NCBI GenBank assembly: GCA_029718625.1
Contig: CM056383.1
Span: 69,555,893-69,619,892, forward strand
DNA length: 64,000 bases
Origin: Synaphobranchus kaupii
Lineage: Eukaryota; Chordata; Actinopteri; Anguilliformes; Synaphobranchidae
Direction: 5' to 3'
In this document: positions 13,066 to 25,525 of the stretch, in pieces
How the letters are laid out: each line of letters begins with the position of its first letter
Numbering within the stretch: position 1 is the stretch's first letter
Notes under the pieces: model-generated
The model's database searches: none
The model's input: only the letters and a program-made list of their open reading frames with translations
What the model was told of the DNA's origin: nothing
Made by a program: the position numbers and the translations under genes

Positions 13066-13420
13066 TGTGTGTGTGTGTATACACACACACCTTGCCCAAT
13101 CACACACATACACACACGCACACACACACACACACACACACACCTCACCCAGACTCACACACACATCCATCCAAACACACACACATGCACGCACATACAC
13201 ACACGCGCACACGCATACACACACACACACACACACACACCTCACCTAAACTTTCACGCACAAACCCACACACTCCTCACCCAAACTCACAGCACACACA
13301 CACATACACCCCGCCCAAACACAACCACACACATACACACACACACACCATCCAAACTCACACACACACACACACCCCGCCCAAACACAACCACACACAT
13401 ACACACACACACCATCCAAA

Positions 13421-13459
<39 letters not shown>

Positions 13460-13512
13460 CCCGCCCAAACACAACCACACACATACACACACACCATCCA
13501 AACTCACATACA
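13066..13512. repeat. Large CA-rich microsatellite/minisatellite cluster
   Basis: (CA)n blocks alternate with a cccgcccaaacacaaccaca block and a ccatccaaactcacac block, giving a higher-order compound repeat of about 70-90 bp. Open frames on both strands are repeat artefacts. Confidence 0.93.
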
Positions 13513-13930
13513 CAAGCAGAAACCCTTCCATAAAAAGTGAACAGAACGAGCAGTGTTCATTTGAAGAATAGCAATAGGGAAGGCAAGGCACATTAATATT
13601 CCTGTGCTCCTGTGCCTTGTGTTAACAAGATGCAGCGGACGTGCGGGTTCACTCAGTGACAGAGAAGGTCAAACGGCCCTCGCGTCTCTGGAAACTCGAT
13701 GAAGAGATTATCACCCGGGCCGGTTAAGATGGACCCCAGGCGCAGGCCCGGGCTTCAGATTGATCCCAGTCCATCCAGATTAAAGATCCAGAAAGATCTA
13801 TACGGGGAAACTAATGAGAGAGTCCCCTGGTCTCGCTGACCCGATCGTCTTGCAGGCTGATCGATGCTCGATCATCGCTGTCATCATCATTATTACTCAG
13901 CAGCGGGAATGCAGCCAGGATAAAACTAAC

Positions 13931-14562
13931 AGTCCTCACAAGCCTAGCTCACACTCCTATCCCCTTCTACCAGTCCTCACAAGCCTAGCTCACACTCCTC
14001 TCCCCTTCTACGAGTCCTCACAAGCCTAGCTCACACTCACACCCCTCTCCCCTTCTACCAGTCCTCACAAGCCTAGCTCACACTCACACCCCTCTCCCCT
14101 TCTACCAGTCCTCACAAGCCTAGCTCACACTCACACCCCTCTCCCCTTCTACCAGTCCTCACAAGCCTAGCTCACACTCCTCTCCCCTTCTACCAGTCCT
14201 CACAAGCCTAGCTTACACTCACACCCCTCTCCCCTTCTACCAGTCCTCACAAGCCAAGCTCACACTCACACTCCTCTTCCCTTCTCCCAGTCCTCACAAG
14301 CCATGCTCACACTCCTCTCCCCTTCTCCCGGTCCTCACAAGCCATGCTCACACTCATACTCCTCTCCCCTTCTACCAGTCCTCACAAGCCAAGCTCACGC
14401 TCACAATCCTCTTCCCTTCTCCTAGTCCTCACAAGCCAAGCTCACACTCACACTCCTCTCCCCTTCTACCAGTCCTCACAAGCCTAGCTCACACTCATAC
14501 TCCTCTCCCCTTCTACCAGCCCTCACAAGCCAAGCTCACACTCACAATCCTCTCCCTTTCTC
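13931..14562 (+). repeat. Minisatellite array A, 41/47-bp unit
   Basis: About 14 copies of a unit with agtcctcacaagcctagctc then acactc(acaccc)ctctccccttctacc. Length varies by a 6-bp acactc insertion. The same unit occurs in reverse complement at 18006-18484. Confidence 0.95.
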
Positions 14563-15200
14563 AGGAGTGTGACTGTTTTCTTGCCCCAGTCATTACCTCC
14601 GATACCCCGCCTCTTACCTAACTCATTAACCCCTGTTCATTTCATACCACGAGGAGTCTGACTGCTTACAGCGGAAAAGGCGGATTGGAATGACGTTTAG
14701 TTGTTATAAATTAGGAGCCTGTGCGATATTTAAAAGTGTTAAACTCAACATAAAAAAATACGTCTCTGAAATAACAATTGAGGGGGGAAAATGTCACGTA
14801 AGTGCGCTTCATTAAAAAGGGCTCATTGTTTTGAGTCAGCCCGGTCTCCGCCTCTCACACGACTCATCGGAGCACCATTGTTGTGAGGGAGCAGTCAGCG
14901 AGTGTTGTATTATACGTTTGTGTCACAGAGAGAGAAGGAAAAAAACCAGGAAACGCTTTGAATGAATGACAGCGAAGCGAAAGCAGAGTTGTAGAGTGAA
15001 GCTGACGCGTGACCCTGTCGATCACGGAAAGGAAGAGGAGGAATAAAGAGATCAAACGCTGAAGCTCCACAGACTTGGGACGGCTTGGGAACCTCCGCTG
15101 TGTGGAAAGACTCAACATCGCGCTCCACACACAGCACAGGGCTCACTCTGCTCCCGTGCGTCTGCGTGAGACGACCTGTGGATTCTCTGCAGCCTACACT

Positions 15201-15235
15201 GATGTGTGTGTGTGTGTGTGTGTGTGCGTGCGTGC

Positions 15236-15299
<64 letters not shown>

Positions 15300-15400
15300 G
15301 CGTGCGCGCGCGCGTGCTCGTGCTCGTACGTGTGAGTGAGTGTGCATGCGTGCTTGTGGCGTGCGTGTGTGTGTGCGTGTGTGTGTGCTGTACGTGTGTG
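15201..15400. repeat. GT-rich microsatellite with CG interruptions
   Basis: (GT)n of more than 90 nt followed by gcgcgcgcgtg and gtgcgtgtg variants. A (GA)n run follows at 15411-15432, and another is at about 15570-15592. Confidence 0.95.
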
Positions 15401-16385
15401 AGTGACCGACAGAGAGAGAGAGAGAGAGAGAGGGGCACAGAGAGGAAGGGGGAAGTCGTACGGAGCTGTAGTTAATGTGGCTCAGAGCTAGGTGGTGCTG
15501 TGAATCTTCCCACAGCATGGGGGCCGTGTGTGCACCATGCTCTGCCTGTCTGACTGGACAGACCACGATGGAGAGAGAGAGAGAGAGAGAGAAGAGGTTT
15601 GAGGAGAAAGGAATGAAGAGAGGGAAGTGTGACGCTCCCTGCGCAGGCCGCAAACATCTGCAGAGAATGTCCCAGCATTCCCTGTGTTTGGAGAGCCCGA
15701 GCGGCTGGACGTTTCAACAAACCTGCGCGCGAAGTCGGGGAGGTCTGAGAAACCGCCCGAGAGACCAAACGAGACGTACCGTACGCCACTCCGCACCACG
15801 CGGCTTCAATCATGCCGTCCGTCACTCTCCGCCTCGCTGTTTCAATCATACCGCATGTCAGTCCACCCCACACCCTTTCCATCTGCATCAACAGAGACTA
15901 AACATTAAATATGAAGCGGTAACTTCAGCACGTCCCTGAGGAAAGCTGTAAAAAAAAAAAAAAAAATCTGCTCTTGCGTTTGAGACGGTACAGTAAGCAG
16001 ACAAGGTTTGGCGCAGATGAGTTATGTCCTTATGAGTTTGACCAGTGTCTGGAGGCTTGTGTCCTCGACTGCGGTCTTGTCAAGACGCTCTTATGATTTG
16101 CAGACACGATAAAGCGTAAAATTCCAGCTGTCTTCTAACAGGGTTATGGAAAGACAAGACGGCTACATTATTCAACGCTGCTGATTCATCGCTAAGCCAA
16201 GGGGCGACATCGCCATTTTTACAAGAGAAAAAGAAAGACTTGTTTATCTATTCCACCATGGGAGGAATGTATAAATGCACATTTATGTTCATTTTTGATG
16301 GTTAAAGTATGGCAATGGACACATTTAGTTTTTAACCACTTTGGTAAGCAGTGACGGCACATTTTGAAATGGAACAGCCCCCCCA

Positions 16386-16556
16386 GGGGGGTACACTATG
16401 AAGCAGGATTACTGAGTTAGCTGGATAACTGCACTGAGTAAAACCCGGAACAGCTCTTTTTACTTCAGTTCATGTTCTATATTTGGGAGTGTTCTGGGTT
16501 TTACTCAGTGCAGTTATCCAGCTAGGTCTGTAGTCCTCCTTCGTAGCATACCCCCC
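16386..16556. mobile_element. Palindromic MITE, copy 1
   Basis: The left half, starting gggggtacactatgaagcag, is answered by its inverted complement ending in ataccccccgg. The arms share ctggataactgcactgagta. A second copy is at 48058-48226. It is almost fully palindromic, so a transcript could form a long hairpin. The transposon superfamily is not assigned. Confidence 0.85.
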
Positions 16557-16559
16557 GGA

Positions 16560-18005
16560 GAGCACGTTAGCGGCGATCAGCCTCTCCCGGACCCTGACGG
16601 CGCGCCGGTTATGATGGATGATTCCAGTCAGAGGACACCTTCACAACTGCGTTCCCCGCGGTGGGCGGTAATCTCCCCCCCCTCATCCCGCTCCCTCTCC
16701 GAGGATTCGCTGCGCGGGGCCCTCGTTAGCCGCCGCTGGCGTTTACCCCGCGCACGGTATCGTGGGCTAAATTATCTGGTTTCTTTGGCGGGTGCCGTTG
16801 GAATGCTGAAACGCTGGGCTCCAACCGCAGCGTTCCCGCTCAAACGAATATGGGAGCACATGATCCGACGTGAGGGAATTAGGGCGGGGTTTCTTTGACG
16901 CTCTAGAGTCCGCCGTTCTTGTACAAGGTGCTCGGCGAGTCCTCTCTGCTGATTGGCTGGCGGTTCCTCCTGTGGACACCTGATCTGCGCACTCTGGTAA
17001 TGAACCAGTCACTGCCGTTAACTCCCTGACACAGCACAATGCCAGGCCGCTGACGTATGGCTCTAATGTTAACTAAGTCTGCGGGAAATATTGAAGGAAA
17101 AAAAAAAACAATATATACAAATGCATTTGTAAGTTTGCTCTCTCCACTTGTAATAGAAATGCATTTGGTTGATTAACGTTTTATTGGCCGGTCGGTGCAG
17201 TGTATTAGCAGCGATCGATTTGATTGGTGGGGAGATGATAAGGATACACGTTGCATTGATGCCTGGTTTTGCGCTGACTGCCGGTAGATGGTAAGCATTA
17301 TAAATTTGCCCCCCCCGCCCCCTGCGTGTGTAATTCTTCTGCAGTAAAGCGAGCGCCGGGTGCACTGGGCGGGGGGGTCCGGGGGGGGGGCGAGGCGAGG
17401 AGATTTATGCCCTTCCGGGCTGCAGCTCTACAGACCTCTGTGTGCCTTATGTGCTCCATATCAGCTGAGCTTCCTTCCATTGCAAAAACACTGGGAGACA
17501 TATCATACATCAGCCATACATTAGTTTCCCCTCTCACTGCCTTCCATTCTCTCTCTCTCTCTCTCTCTCCTGCTCTCATTCTTTCTCTCCCCCTTTCACT
17601 CTGTCTCTCCCCTGCTCTCCTCCTTTTTTTATTTCTTCTCCTTTTCCCCTCCTGCTCTCTTTCCCTTCTCTCTTTCACTCTCCTTCTCCTGCTGGCCTCT
17701 AGCTCTCTCTCTCTCGCATCACTCTATCTCCCTTTCTCTCCCCCACACGCTCTCTCTCTCTCTCCTCTCATGTGCTACGCCCTCTTTGTTGTGGGCTGTA
17801 GTCGACCGCACTCAGGGCTGTTCGGGCCGTTTATGAGGAGAGAGAGAGAGAGAGAGAGCGGGCGAAACGCGATGGGCCCTTATTGAATAGATATTTCACT
17901 GCACATGTCAGACACATTAGCAGTGATGGGTTTATTATGCTCTGGAGGATTACATAAAAAAGAGAGCTTCTGGAAAGCCACACTACCCCACCACAACAGG
18001 GCGCG
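16560..18005. other. Non-coding stretch between repeats
   Basis: No gene recognised. It includes a CT-rich pyrimidine tract (about 17540-17770) with small (CT)n blocks, and GC-rich sequence near 16560-16900 and 17310-17400. It sits between the two inverted minisatellite arrays. Confidence 0.5.
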
Positions 18006-18484
18006 AGGACTGTTAGAACTGGAGAGGGGTGTGAGTGTGAGCTTGGCTTGTGAGGACTGGTAGAAGGGGAAAGGAGTGTGAGTGAGCTTGGCTTGTGAGG
18101 ACTGGTAGAAGGGGAGAGGAGTGTGAACTTGGCTTGTGAGGACTGGTAGAAGGGGAAAGGAGTGTGAGCTAGGCTTGTGAGGACTGGTACAAGTGGAGTC
18201 CAAGTGTGAGCTAGGCTTGTGAGGACTGTTTGAAGGGGAGACAAGTGTGAGCGTTAGCTTGGCTTGTGAGGACTGTTAGAAGGGGAGTGGAGTGTGAGTG
18301 GGCTAGGCTTGTGAGGACTGTTTGAAGGGGAGACGAGTGTGAGCGTGAGCTAGGCTTGTGAGGACTGTTTGAAGGGGAGACGTGTGTGAGCGTGAGCTAG
18401 GCTTGTGAGGACTGGGAGGAGAAGAGAGGAGTGTGAGCTTGGCTTGTGAGGACTATTAGAAGGAGAGACGAGTGTGAGCTAGGC
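18006..18484 (-). repeat. Minisatellite array B, reverse complement of array A
   Basis: About 11 copies of gtgagctaggcttgtgagga followed by ctggtagaaggggagaggagt and variants. This is the 13931-14562 unit on the opposite strand. The arrays are 3.4 kb apart. Confidence 0.93.
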
Positions 18485-18811
18485 CCCGTCACAGGTAAAC
18501 GGGGCACAAATGAGCTCACGCTGTCATTTTAACACCCATAGCTGTATTACTGCGCATAATGAGGGTTTCCTGCTTAAAATGTGCGGTTTTTAATTTCCTC
18601 ACGGTGAAACGCAGAGGGAACCCAGATATATCATTCAGAGGTATAATAAGAATAATCACATTACGGCCCGGGAGAGCAAGCAGGAGGAAGCGCCCTCACG
18701 CGTCAGTCACCTGTCAGGGCTGGAAGATTGAGTGGCGGAGAATTCCTCAGTATTGAATTTAGCTTTATATAGAGAAAACCGTCGGTGGGAAGATTCACAG
18801 AGCCATGTGCA

Positions 18812-18903
18812 CACACACACATAAACAAATGCGCACATACACAAACACACACACACACACACACACACGCGTACACATGCGTACACGCACACACATAAAC
18901 AAA

Positions 18904-18955
<52 letters not shown>

Positions 18956-18980
18956 AACAAATGCGCACATACACAAACAC
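18812..18980. repeat. CA-rich microsatellite
   Basis: (CA)n blocks separated by a repeated ataaacaaatgcgcacatac segment, present three times. Confidence 0.95.
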
Positions 18981-19006
18981 TGAGGAAAACAGTTCTGCCT
19001 ACATCC

Positions 19007-19475
19007 TAGGGCTGGACGATATATCGCAACGATAATTATCGATTGCAATAACGGCCGTTGCCAGCATGTGGGGTATTGCCTTTCTTTTCGTATTTTTTCT
19101 TTAATTATACTGATGCGGTAGTAATCTAAACTTCAAAGCCCACGTGAAGTTATTCTGGGGAAAAACGTCATTACTGTCGACTGGGTGTTGATAAGACGGA
19201 CAATCAGCAAAAAGCCGTTGATTGACAAAAACGCGTCACATGATCACGTGGACGCTGCACGACCTTGCTGCTGATTGGCTGTCTTTATCAACACTAAATA
19301 TCAGCGGTTTTGTTTTTTTCCAGAAGCATTTCACGCGGCCTCTGAGTTTGGATGTTTACTGCCGTATATCGGGTATACTTCACGAAAAAAAGACTAAAAG
19401 AAAGGTGGTGCCACACGGCGACGACGGCCGTTATTCCATTCGATAATTATCGATGCTGTATATCGCCCGGCCCTA
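19007..19475. mobile_element. Non-autonomous hAT element with perfect 8-bp target duplication
   Basis: Begins TAGGGCTGGACGATATATCG and ends TGTATATCGCCCGGCCCTA. Both ends carry a subterminal cgataattatcgat. The element is flanked by identical 8-bp repeats, ctacatcc at 18999-19006 and at 19476-19483, as expected for hAT. At 469 bp it has no room for a transposase. Confidence 0.92.
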
Positions 19476-19535
19476 CTACATCCCCACCAGTCGCCACACT
19501 TTGCTGTTGGTACTTAAATTTGTGTAGTACTTTAA

Positions 19536-20085
19536 CCCTTTCATGCATGATCTATTACAAAACAGAGCAATATTTTTTTCAGATCAAACTCCGCATGCGT
19601 TTCACCCGCCTAGGTCACAGAAATGTGCCCCAAATGGCCCCTTGAAAACATAGACCACACATGCAGATTACAACGACAAATGCATGATGTCCACTTCAGT
19701 GGACAGAAGGTTTTTCGTATACAATACAAGAACTAAGGTCATTTTTTGTTACTTCCTTACACAAGTATAACTAATTCTGCTCCTTGCATCTTCCCTAATA
19801 AGAATATATATTTTTTTTAACATGCTCTGTTCTCTAGGAATAGAAGGTTTTCACAGCTACACCAGAGGGAGTTTGTATGTTTCCACCTCCACCTGCCATT
19901 TTGATCTTCACTGTATCAAAACTAGAAAAGCCAATAAAATGTAACAAGATGGAGCGTATCAAAATTTAGGCAAAGGTGCAAGGAATCTGCTCTGATATTT
20001 TTTTGGAGATCACAAATGCTTTTGACTATGTTAAAATAGACTTTGAAAAGCCTGTCCACTGTAGTGGACTCCATGCATGAAAGGG
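19536..20085. mobile_element. piggyBac-like non-autonomous element, TTAA flanks
   Basis: Begins CCCTTTCATGCATG and ends CATGCATGAAAGGG, with TTAA on both sides (19532-19535 and 20086-20089). CCCTTT termini plus TTAA fit piggyBac. A near-palindrome (gtccacttcagtggac at about 19690; gtccactgtagtggac at about 20054) occurs inside and just before the right end, suggesting a composite or internally duplicated end. No transposase frame. Confidence 0.88.
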
Positions 20086-20190
20086 TTAAGCAAGTAAGTT
20101 CTTTCCCAACAATTATGAGCTTGGCATCCACAAATGCTACAGTTTATTCATGAAGAAATTTAAATGATCATGAAAAGCCGTTACTGAAAC

Positions 20191-20587
20191 ATGAGTAAGA
20201 GACGGGCAGACCGGCTGTTGGTGTTTGAGTGGGTAACCACCCGGGTCCGAGAATGGGGCGCTTTTCCTGGGGGATCCACGGGTGGGCGCCCCCGTCACGT
20301 GGCTGTCGCTATCCCACGCCCGAGGGCACATAGCCCGGGGCGCTCCAGGGCAAATCGGCGGGCCAGGCCCGAGCGTGGGGCCCTGTGCGCTTGCCCGGTG
20401 GTCCCGATTGCTCCGGTTATCTCGCGGTGTGCCGATCGGTCAGCTGTCGGACGTGTCCGGCACGGTGTAATCGGAGAGTGGTGCGGCGGTTCAATCGCAC
20501 GCCGGGCTTTCCCCTGATTGGTCTCAGTCCAGCTCGCTCAGCCCACTCTGACTGATACCTGCTCTCCAAACTAATAACATTTCTGTT
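20191..20587. other. GC-rich segment of unknown origin abutting an assembly gap
   Basis: Composition changes abruptly from AT-rich transposon sequence to GC-rich, CpG-rich sequence. A 108-codon frame (20191-20517, +) is Arg/Pro-rich and not recognised. The segment ends in the gap, so it may be part of a repeat that broke the assembly. Confidence 0.4.
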
Positions 20588-21087
20588 NNNNNNNNNNNNN
20601 NNNNNNNNNNNNNNNNNNNNNNNNNNNNNNNNNNNNNNNNNNNNNNNNNNNNNNNNNNNNNNNNNNNNNNNNNNNNNNNNNNNNNNNNNNNNNNNNNNNN
20701 NNNNNNNNNNNNNNNNNNNNNNNNNNNNNNNNNNNNNNNNNNNNNNNNNNNNNNNNNNNNNNNNNNNNNNNNNNNNNNNNNNNNNNNNNNNNNNNNNNNN
20801 NNNNNNNNNNNNNNNNNNNNNNNNNNNNNNNNNNNNNNNNNNNNNNNNNNNNNNNNNNNNNNNNNNNNNNNNNNNNNNNNNNNNNNNNNNNNNNNNNNNN
20901 NNNNNNNNNNNNNNNNNNNNNNNNNNNNNNNNNNNNNNNNNNNNNNNNNNNNNNNNNNNNNNNNNNNNNNNNNNNNNNNNNNNNNNNNNNNNNNNNNNNN
21001 NNNNNNNNNNNNNNNNNNNNNNNNNNNNNNNNNNNNNNNNNNNNNNNNNNNNNNNNNNNNNNNNNNNNNNNNNNNNNNNNNNNNNNN
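20588..21087. other. Assembly gap (500 N)
   Basis: Exactly 500 unknown bases, a nominal-size scaffold gap. Real length and content are unknown. Confidence 0.99.
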
Positions 21088-21500
21088 TCGCCCGTTAAAC
21101 CCGATCCCCGGGGGATGGCGAGACTCACGGCGGGTGTTGCTTTACACGCGGGGTCCACCTATGTTGTGCGGCTGCCATGACATCATCACGACGGCAGCTG
21201 CGTATTCCGGCGCCTTTTTACGGGCCCTCCTCACATTTCTCGTCTCCGTCAGGCAACGACCACGCCCCCCGCCCGTCGGGTGACGACCCGGAGCCGCTCG
21301 GAGGGCGGGGGTGCGGCCCGAGGCAGGGTCGCTCTGAGCCACCCTCTCTCGAAACGGGATTCCGTCAGGCGCTACCTGCCACCGAGCGACACGGCGGGTC
21401 TTCATCGCGCTCCAGACATCTCATTATCCCGTCATTTCATCTCCTCCACGCCCAGGGGAGGCCGGCGGTGTCTGGAGGTGGCGTTGTGTGACACTCTCCT
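21088..21500. promoter_or_regulatory. CpG-dense patch after the gap
   Basis: GC- and CpG-rich sequence continues for about 400 bp to the right of the gap. Together with 20191-20587 it may form one GC-rich block split by the gap. No exon recognised. Confidence 0.3.
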
Positions 21501-21732
21501 CCGCACGCCTCTCACGCCGCTCTCAAATCACTCTCAAAAGGAAACAAACGCTCAGATTAAAATTGCACTATGCTTAATATAACACCCTCTCATTCACAAC
21601 CCGCCAATTAACATCAGTTCCATGAGCGTTTCCACCCCCCAGTGGGGGGTAATTAAACTGCCAGCTTTCACTGGCGGACGGCTGAGGCGCTGCGCCTCGC
21701 GAGTGTGTGACGGAGCGAACGCAGGATGCACA

Positions 21733-21751
21733 CGCACGCACAGGCACAAAC

Positions 21752-21806
<55 letters not shown>
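21733..21806. repeat. (CA)n microsatellite
   Basis: CA dinucleotide run, interrupted by acgc at the left. Confidence 0.97.
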
Positions 21807-21808
<2 letters not shown>

Positions 21809-21999
21809 TTTACAGTAGCCCCGTCTGACCCGAACCCCTCTGGATAAAGCTCAGCTGTGTTTGTCTGAGCCCTGTTGCTCGGTCTCTCTGAACACGGTGC
21901 CCTAACCCCGTAAGCCCCCCCGCCCCCCCACCCCCCCACCCCACTCCTTATCCAGGGCAGTGTGGGCCGCTTCAAAGAGTTGCCCGCCTTTTAACCACA

Positions 22000-24900
22000 T
22001 CCGTGCGGCGTTCCTGGTTTCTCAGGGCCGCTATCCGCGGTGTTCCTGAGTCCGCCTCTGCACTGCTCTCTCTGCCCGGCCCATCCCAGAATCAGTGTCA
22101 CCCAGAGCATAGAGGAATCTACACTGCCCAGTGTTGATCTCACCAGTCCTCAGCGTCTCAATGGAGGGGCGGGGGGGGGAAATCACATGACCGCGTTTGT
22201 TTACTCTCCGAGCCCTGTAATTGTCCTAATTGTGTACTTCCAGTGAAATGAGTAAAGATCAGCGGCTCTCCCTCATGACGCTCTCATTAGTAGGATAATG
22301 AGTAGGAAAAGGAGCATGAATATTTATGTGCTCGAGCTGTGTGTGTGAGGGCTGGGTGCTTGTTCTCCTCCGGGCTGGGGACAGTGGCGGCGTCCCTGTG
22401 CGCGATCAGCGCCATGCTGGACATCTGCCGGCATACGGAGGCTCCTGTTCTCTCCGGTACAGTGAGGGAGAGGCCTCTGTCTCTGCCGTAAGAGAGGGAC
22501 TCTTGTAAAGATGGCCTTTACTGTGGTAGATTGCTCTGGTAATTAAGCACCAGGAGGAAGCACGGTTGATGCGCTTGTTGGTCAAGTGTGCCATAAGTTC
22601 AAAAACTCATCTTTCTTTCTTTCTTTTTTTTTTTTTTTTTCTGGTATTGTTTTTCGAAAACCTCTTTAGCGAAAACAAACCAGAACAAATTGGAATTGTT
22701 AACCTTGACATTTAATTAAAGCTCTTAATTCGGTCGTCCCTGCGCTCTCTCTCTCTCTGTGTCTCTCCCTCCGTCTCATCAAAACAAGTTATTGTTCGCC
22801 GTGTTTCCAGGAGCCGACGTGCGGCGGAATAGCGCGCGGGGGGGGGGGGGGCGGGCGTCGTAGCGACCGCGAGAGACGCGAATAATGAGCGAAGTGACAC
22901 GGAGCTTTTAAGATGGGAGAGCCTCTCCCCCCGGCCGCCACCTGCGAGTCAGCCCCACGAGGCTTTCACATGCAAATGGAGACGTTGAAATGACATGGTT
23001 CGCGAGTACCATTAGAGCGTCAGAGCCGCTGGTCGCTTCCTCCGCTGCGCCGAGCCGCACGCCCGCACTCTCTTCCCGTACCGTCACTGCCAGAGGGCAA
23101 GCCCCACGTCTGAACCGAGCTCTAATGGGCATGCAGGGGGACTTCCGAAATAACAGGGTTAGGGCGCGCTAATGCGCTGAGCTCCACGGAGCCCCGCCTT
23201 CGGTGCCCGGTCTGTTGGGAGGGTGGGGGTGGGGGTGGGGTAATGGGGCCGCACAATTTTCCAGATCGGGCCTTTTCGGAGAGACGAGAATGAATGTAGA
23301 ACTCTGGTATTAAAGCACTGACACAGTCAGTTCCCAAGGATTCGCACAAGATTAGCAAGAATTTAAAATGGGAAAAAAAAAAGATGTACGTTTTTTTTTT
23401 TTTAAACGAGAAAAAAACGGTAAACGTGTGGGAGGAGAAGCTGTTCGGTGAGAGACTGTTCCGGAAGGGTCACCGTTTGACGCTTTTCTGCGCATTTTTT
23501 CCGCGCTTTGCTACGTCACCTGACCTGTGACCTCACTGCTGGGTGGGGGAAAAAGAAAAAGCGCCATCATTACAGGCTTTATAATGATTCACGTGGATCA
23601 AAGTTTTAATACATCCACATCTCTGTGAAGCTTATTCTTGCCTGCGCCAGGGGAAAAACCCCCAGAATCCTGCCAGAACGCTGGATTGCTTCGCTCTAAA
23701 GTGCAAAGCAGATAATTTCCTTAGCGCCACTTTAATTGCCCTGTTTTTTTTTGTTTTTTTCCCCCTCTTCTTTCCCCGGAACTACAAGGTAGAGCGCACA
23801 TACGCTTCTCGCAGCAGGCAGAACTCCCCCTGCGTGGTGTAAAAAAAAATAAAAAATGTTACTTTAAATAAGAAGCCATTAGTGCGAGGTGAAAGGTTTC
23901 AGTTTGTCGCTCATGTGTTTATTTATTTATTTGACTTCCACCTTCTCTGCGGGTTATTAGCAAGGTGCTCCTGTAACAGAGGACTCTCACAGAGTGTTAA
24001 TTGGACTGGGAGTATTTTCTTGTTTCAAAACCCACTTGGGCTTAATAGTTGAAACAAATGATAGTTATTTTTAATGTGCGTTTCCCAGCTGTAATTCATA
24101 TCTTCCTGTGGGGGCAGTGATGTTATTGAGGCTGGGGGTTTTTCGCGGGGGAAAACGGAGGGCGAGCGAGCTCGTCGGTGTGCGGCGAGCTGTGGCTGGG
24201 AGTTAGGTGCACGCCGTGCGCTCGGTCGCCATCTTGTTGCGTTAGCGTGCTGGGGGGGGGGCGGGGGCTAGTTCAGGCTGGTAGACACGGGTCCCTGTGT
24301 GTATTTGGGGCCCTCCTGTGACACGATGACAGAGCAGCATCGCTGGGCCTGGTGTCCATGGCTGTACAACCCTCTCTGGACCTGTCCTCCGCTTTCATCT
24401 GCGGTAGTCGCACTGCAGAAGGCGTACCCAGCCTGCTGCGCACACGCTAGCAGGCTGCTCCCAGCTTCGTTCCAATTAGTTAGCACATTTTTCACAAAGG
24501 CAGCCGGTTAATATATTCAGCATAAACAGTGCTAAGTCACCAGTCCTACGCTCAAGGTTATTAATGCCTGGAAATGGTTGGAAATTGTTTTCAAGTGCTT
24601 GGGAATGTCAAACCCGTTGACCTCGAAGGCTAAGCTCATCCATCTAGCTATATCGGGTTTCTACAAATTCTGCTAGTTTAGCATTTTGTTAGCTAGCTAC
24701 ATCTGTTCCTCTGCCCGCTCATTATGGGAGGTACATGTCTGTTCCAGAGAGCACTGGATATACAAGAGCAAGCTAGAGCAACAGTAACCGTAGTTTATTT
24801 CCCTCTATCGACAAGCTGAGAGTGAAGGTGGATTCCACCCATTTGTTAAGATGACATATCTGGGGCGACTTAAGTATTGGCGACAAAGTGACCACAAGTA

Positions 24901-25500
24901 CGCTGACGGCCAACATCCCAAAACAAATTCTCGAGTTAAAAACCGATATCAGGATTAATAACACATTCTGCCCGTGTTTTAGTGTTCAGATTTCATGCCT
25001 TACCTTGAAAGGTTAAGTCGTGTGAAAGTGCTATATCTCCCGCTGTCGTCTGATTGGAACAGATGGTGGTTCAAGTTAAACTCGCAATTATACCAAAGAT
25101 AAAAAGGCCAGCTCTGTGACTTTGTGCTTTACATAATGTTTAAAATACCCCACATTGTTAGCATCGCGAGCAGCAGGAAAGAGGACATTTTGATATCTTT
25201 AAAGAAAGGTCTTTTATTTTTTTAAGTCTGTATTACCTGATTAATCCAAAGTTCCCCATCATTAGTGATGGAGGACCCTGCAATTTTCTACACCGGCTTT
25301 TACTGCCTGCAGTTCAAGACTTCTGATGAAGCCTCCTTTTGAAACCACTTGATTAGAAATTATTTGTAACCGTCCAACGGCTGTAGCTGAATCTTCTCCT
25401 CTACCTGCTGTATCCCTTACGTATCGCTAATTATGCACAATACCATATTTATTCACATAGTGGTGCTCGTTGTTGTTAATGCATTTATTATTTAAATTCC
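22000..25500. other. Non-coding stretch; no gene seen
   Basis: Includes possible conserved non-coding segments judged only by unique mixed composition (about 22200-22330, 22670-22740 and 22960-23060, the last with an octamer atgcaaat). Also present: poly-G at 22838-22851, a T-run near 22622, CpG-rich sequence at about 22790-23190, and AT-rich transposon-like sequence at about 24520-25200 whose ends I could not define. Confidence 0.45.
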
Positions 25501-25525
25501 AATAAATAAATAAAAAATATATATA

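Noticed and set aside
13042..13571. Frames of 163-168 codons rich in His and Thr
   Set aside because: Translation of the CA-rich microsatellite cluster. The same applies to Cys/Val frames at 4719, 9636, 12290, 15075, 18703, 28376, 29800, 35622, 36166, 55679 and 60827.
13931..14562. Regularly repeated array that might be read as a CRISPR
   Set aside because: Units are head-to-tail without unique spacers and the locus is a vertebrate intron; it is a minisatellite. The same holds for 935, 1446, 30255, 43003 and 47031.
20460..20510. GGTTCAATCGC, close to a tRNA B box
   Set aside because: No A box at the right distance and no cloverleaf can be drawn.
20571..21158. Frames running through the N gaps (also 50520-51307)
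   Set aside because: They are open only because N codons contain no stops.
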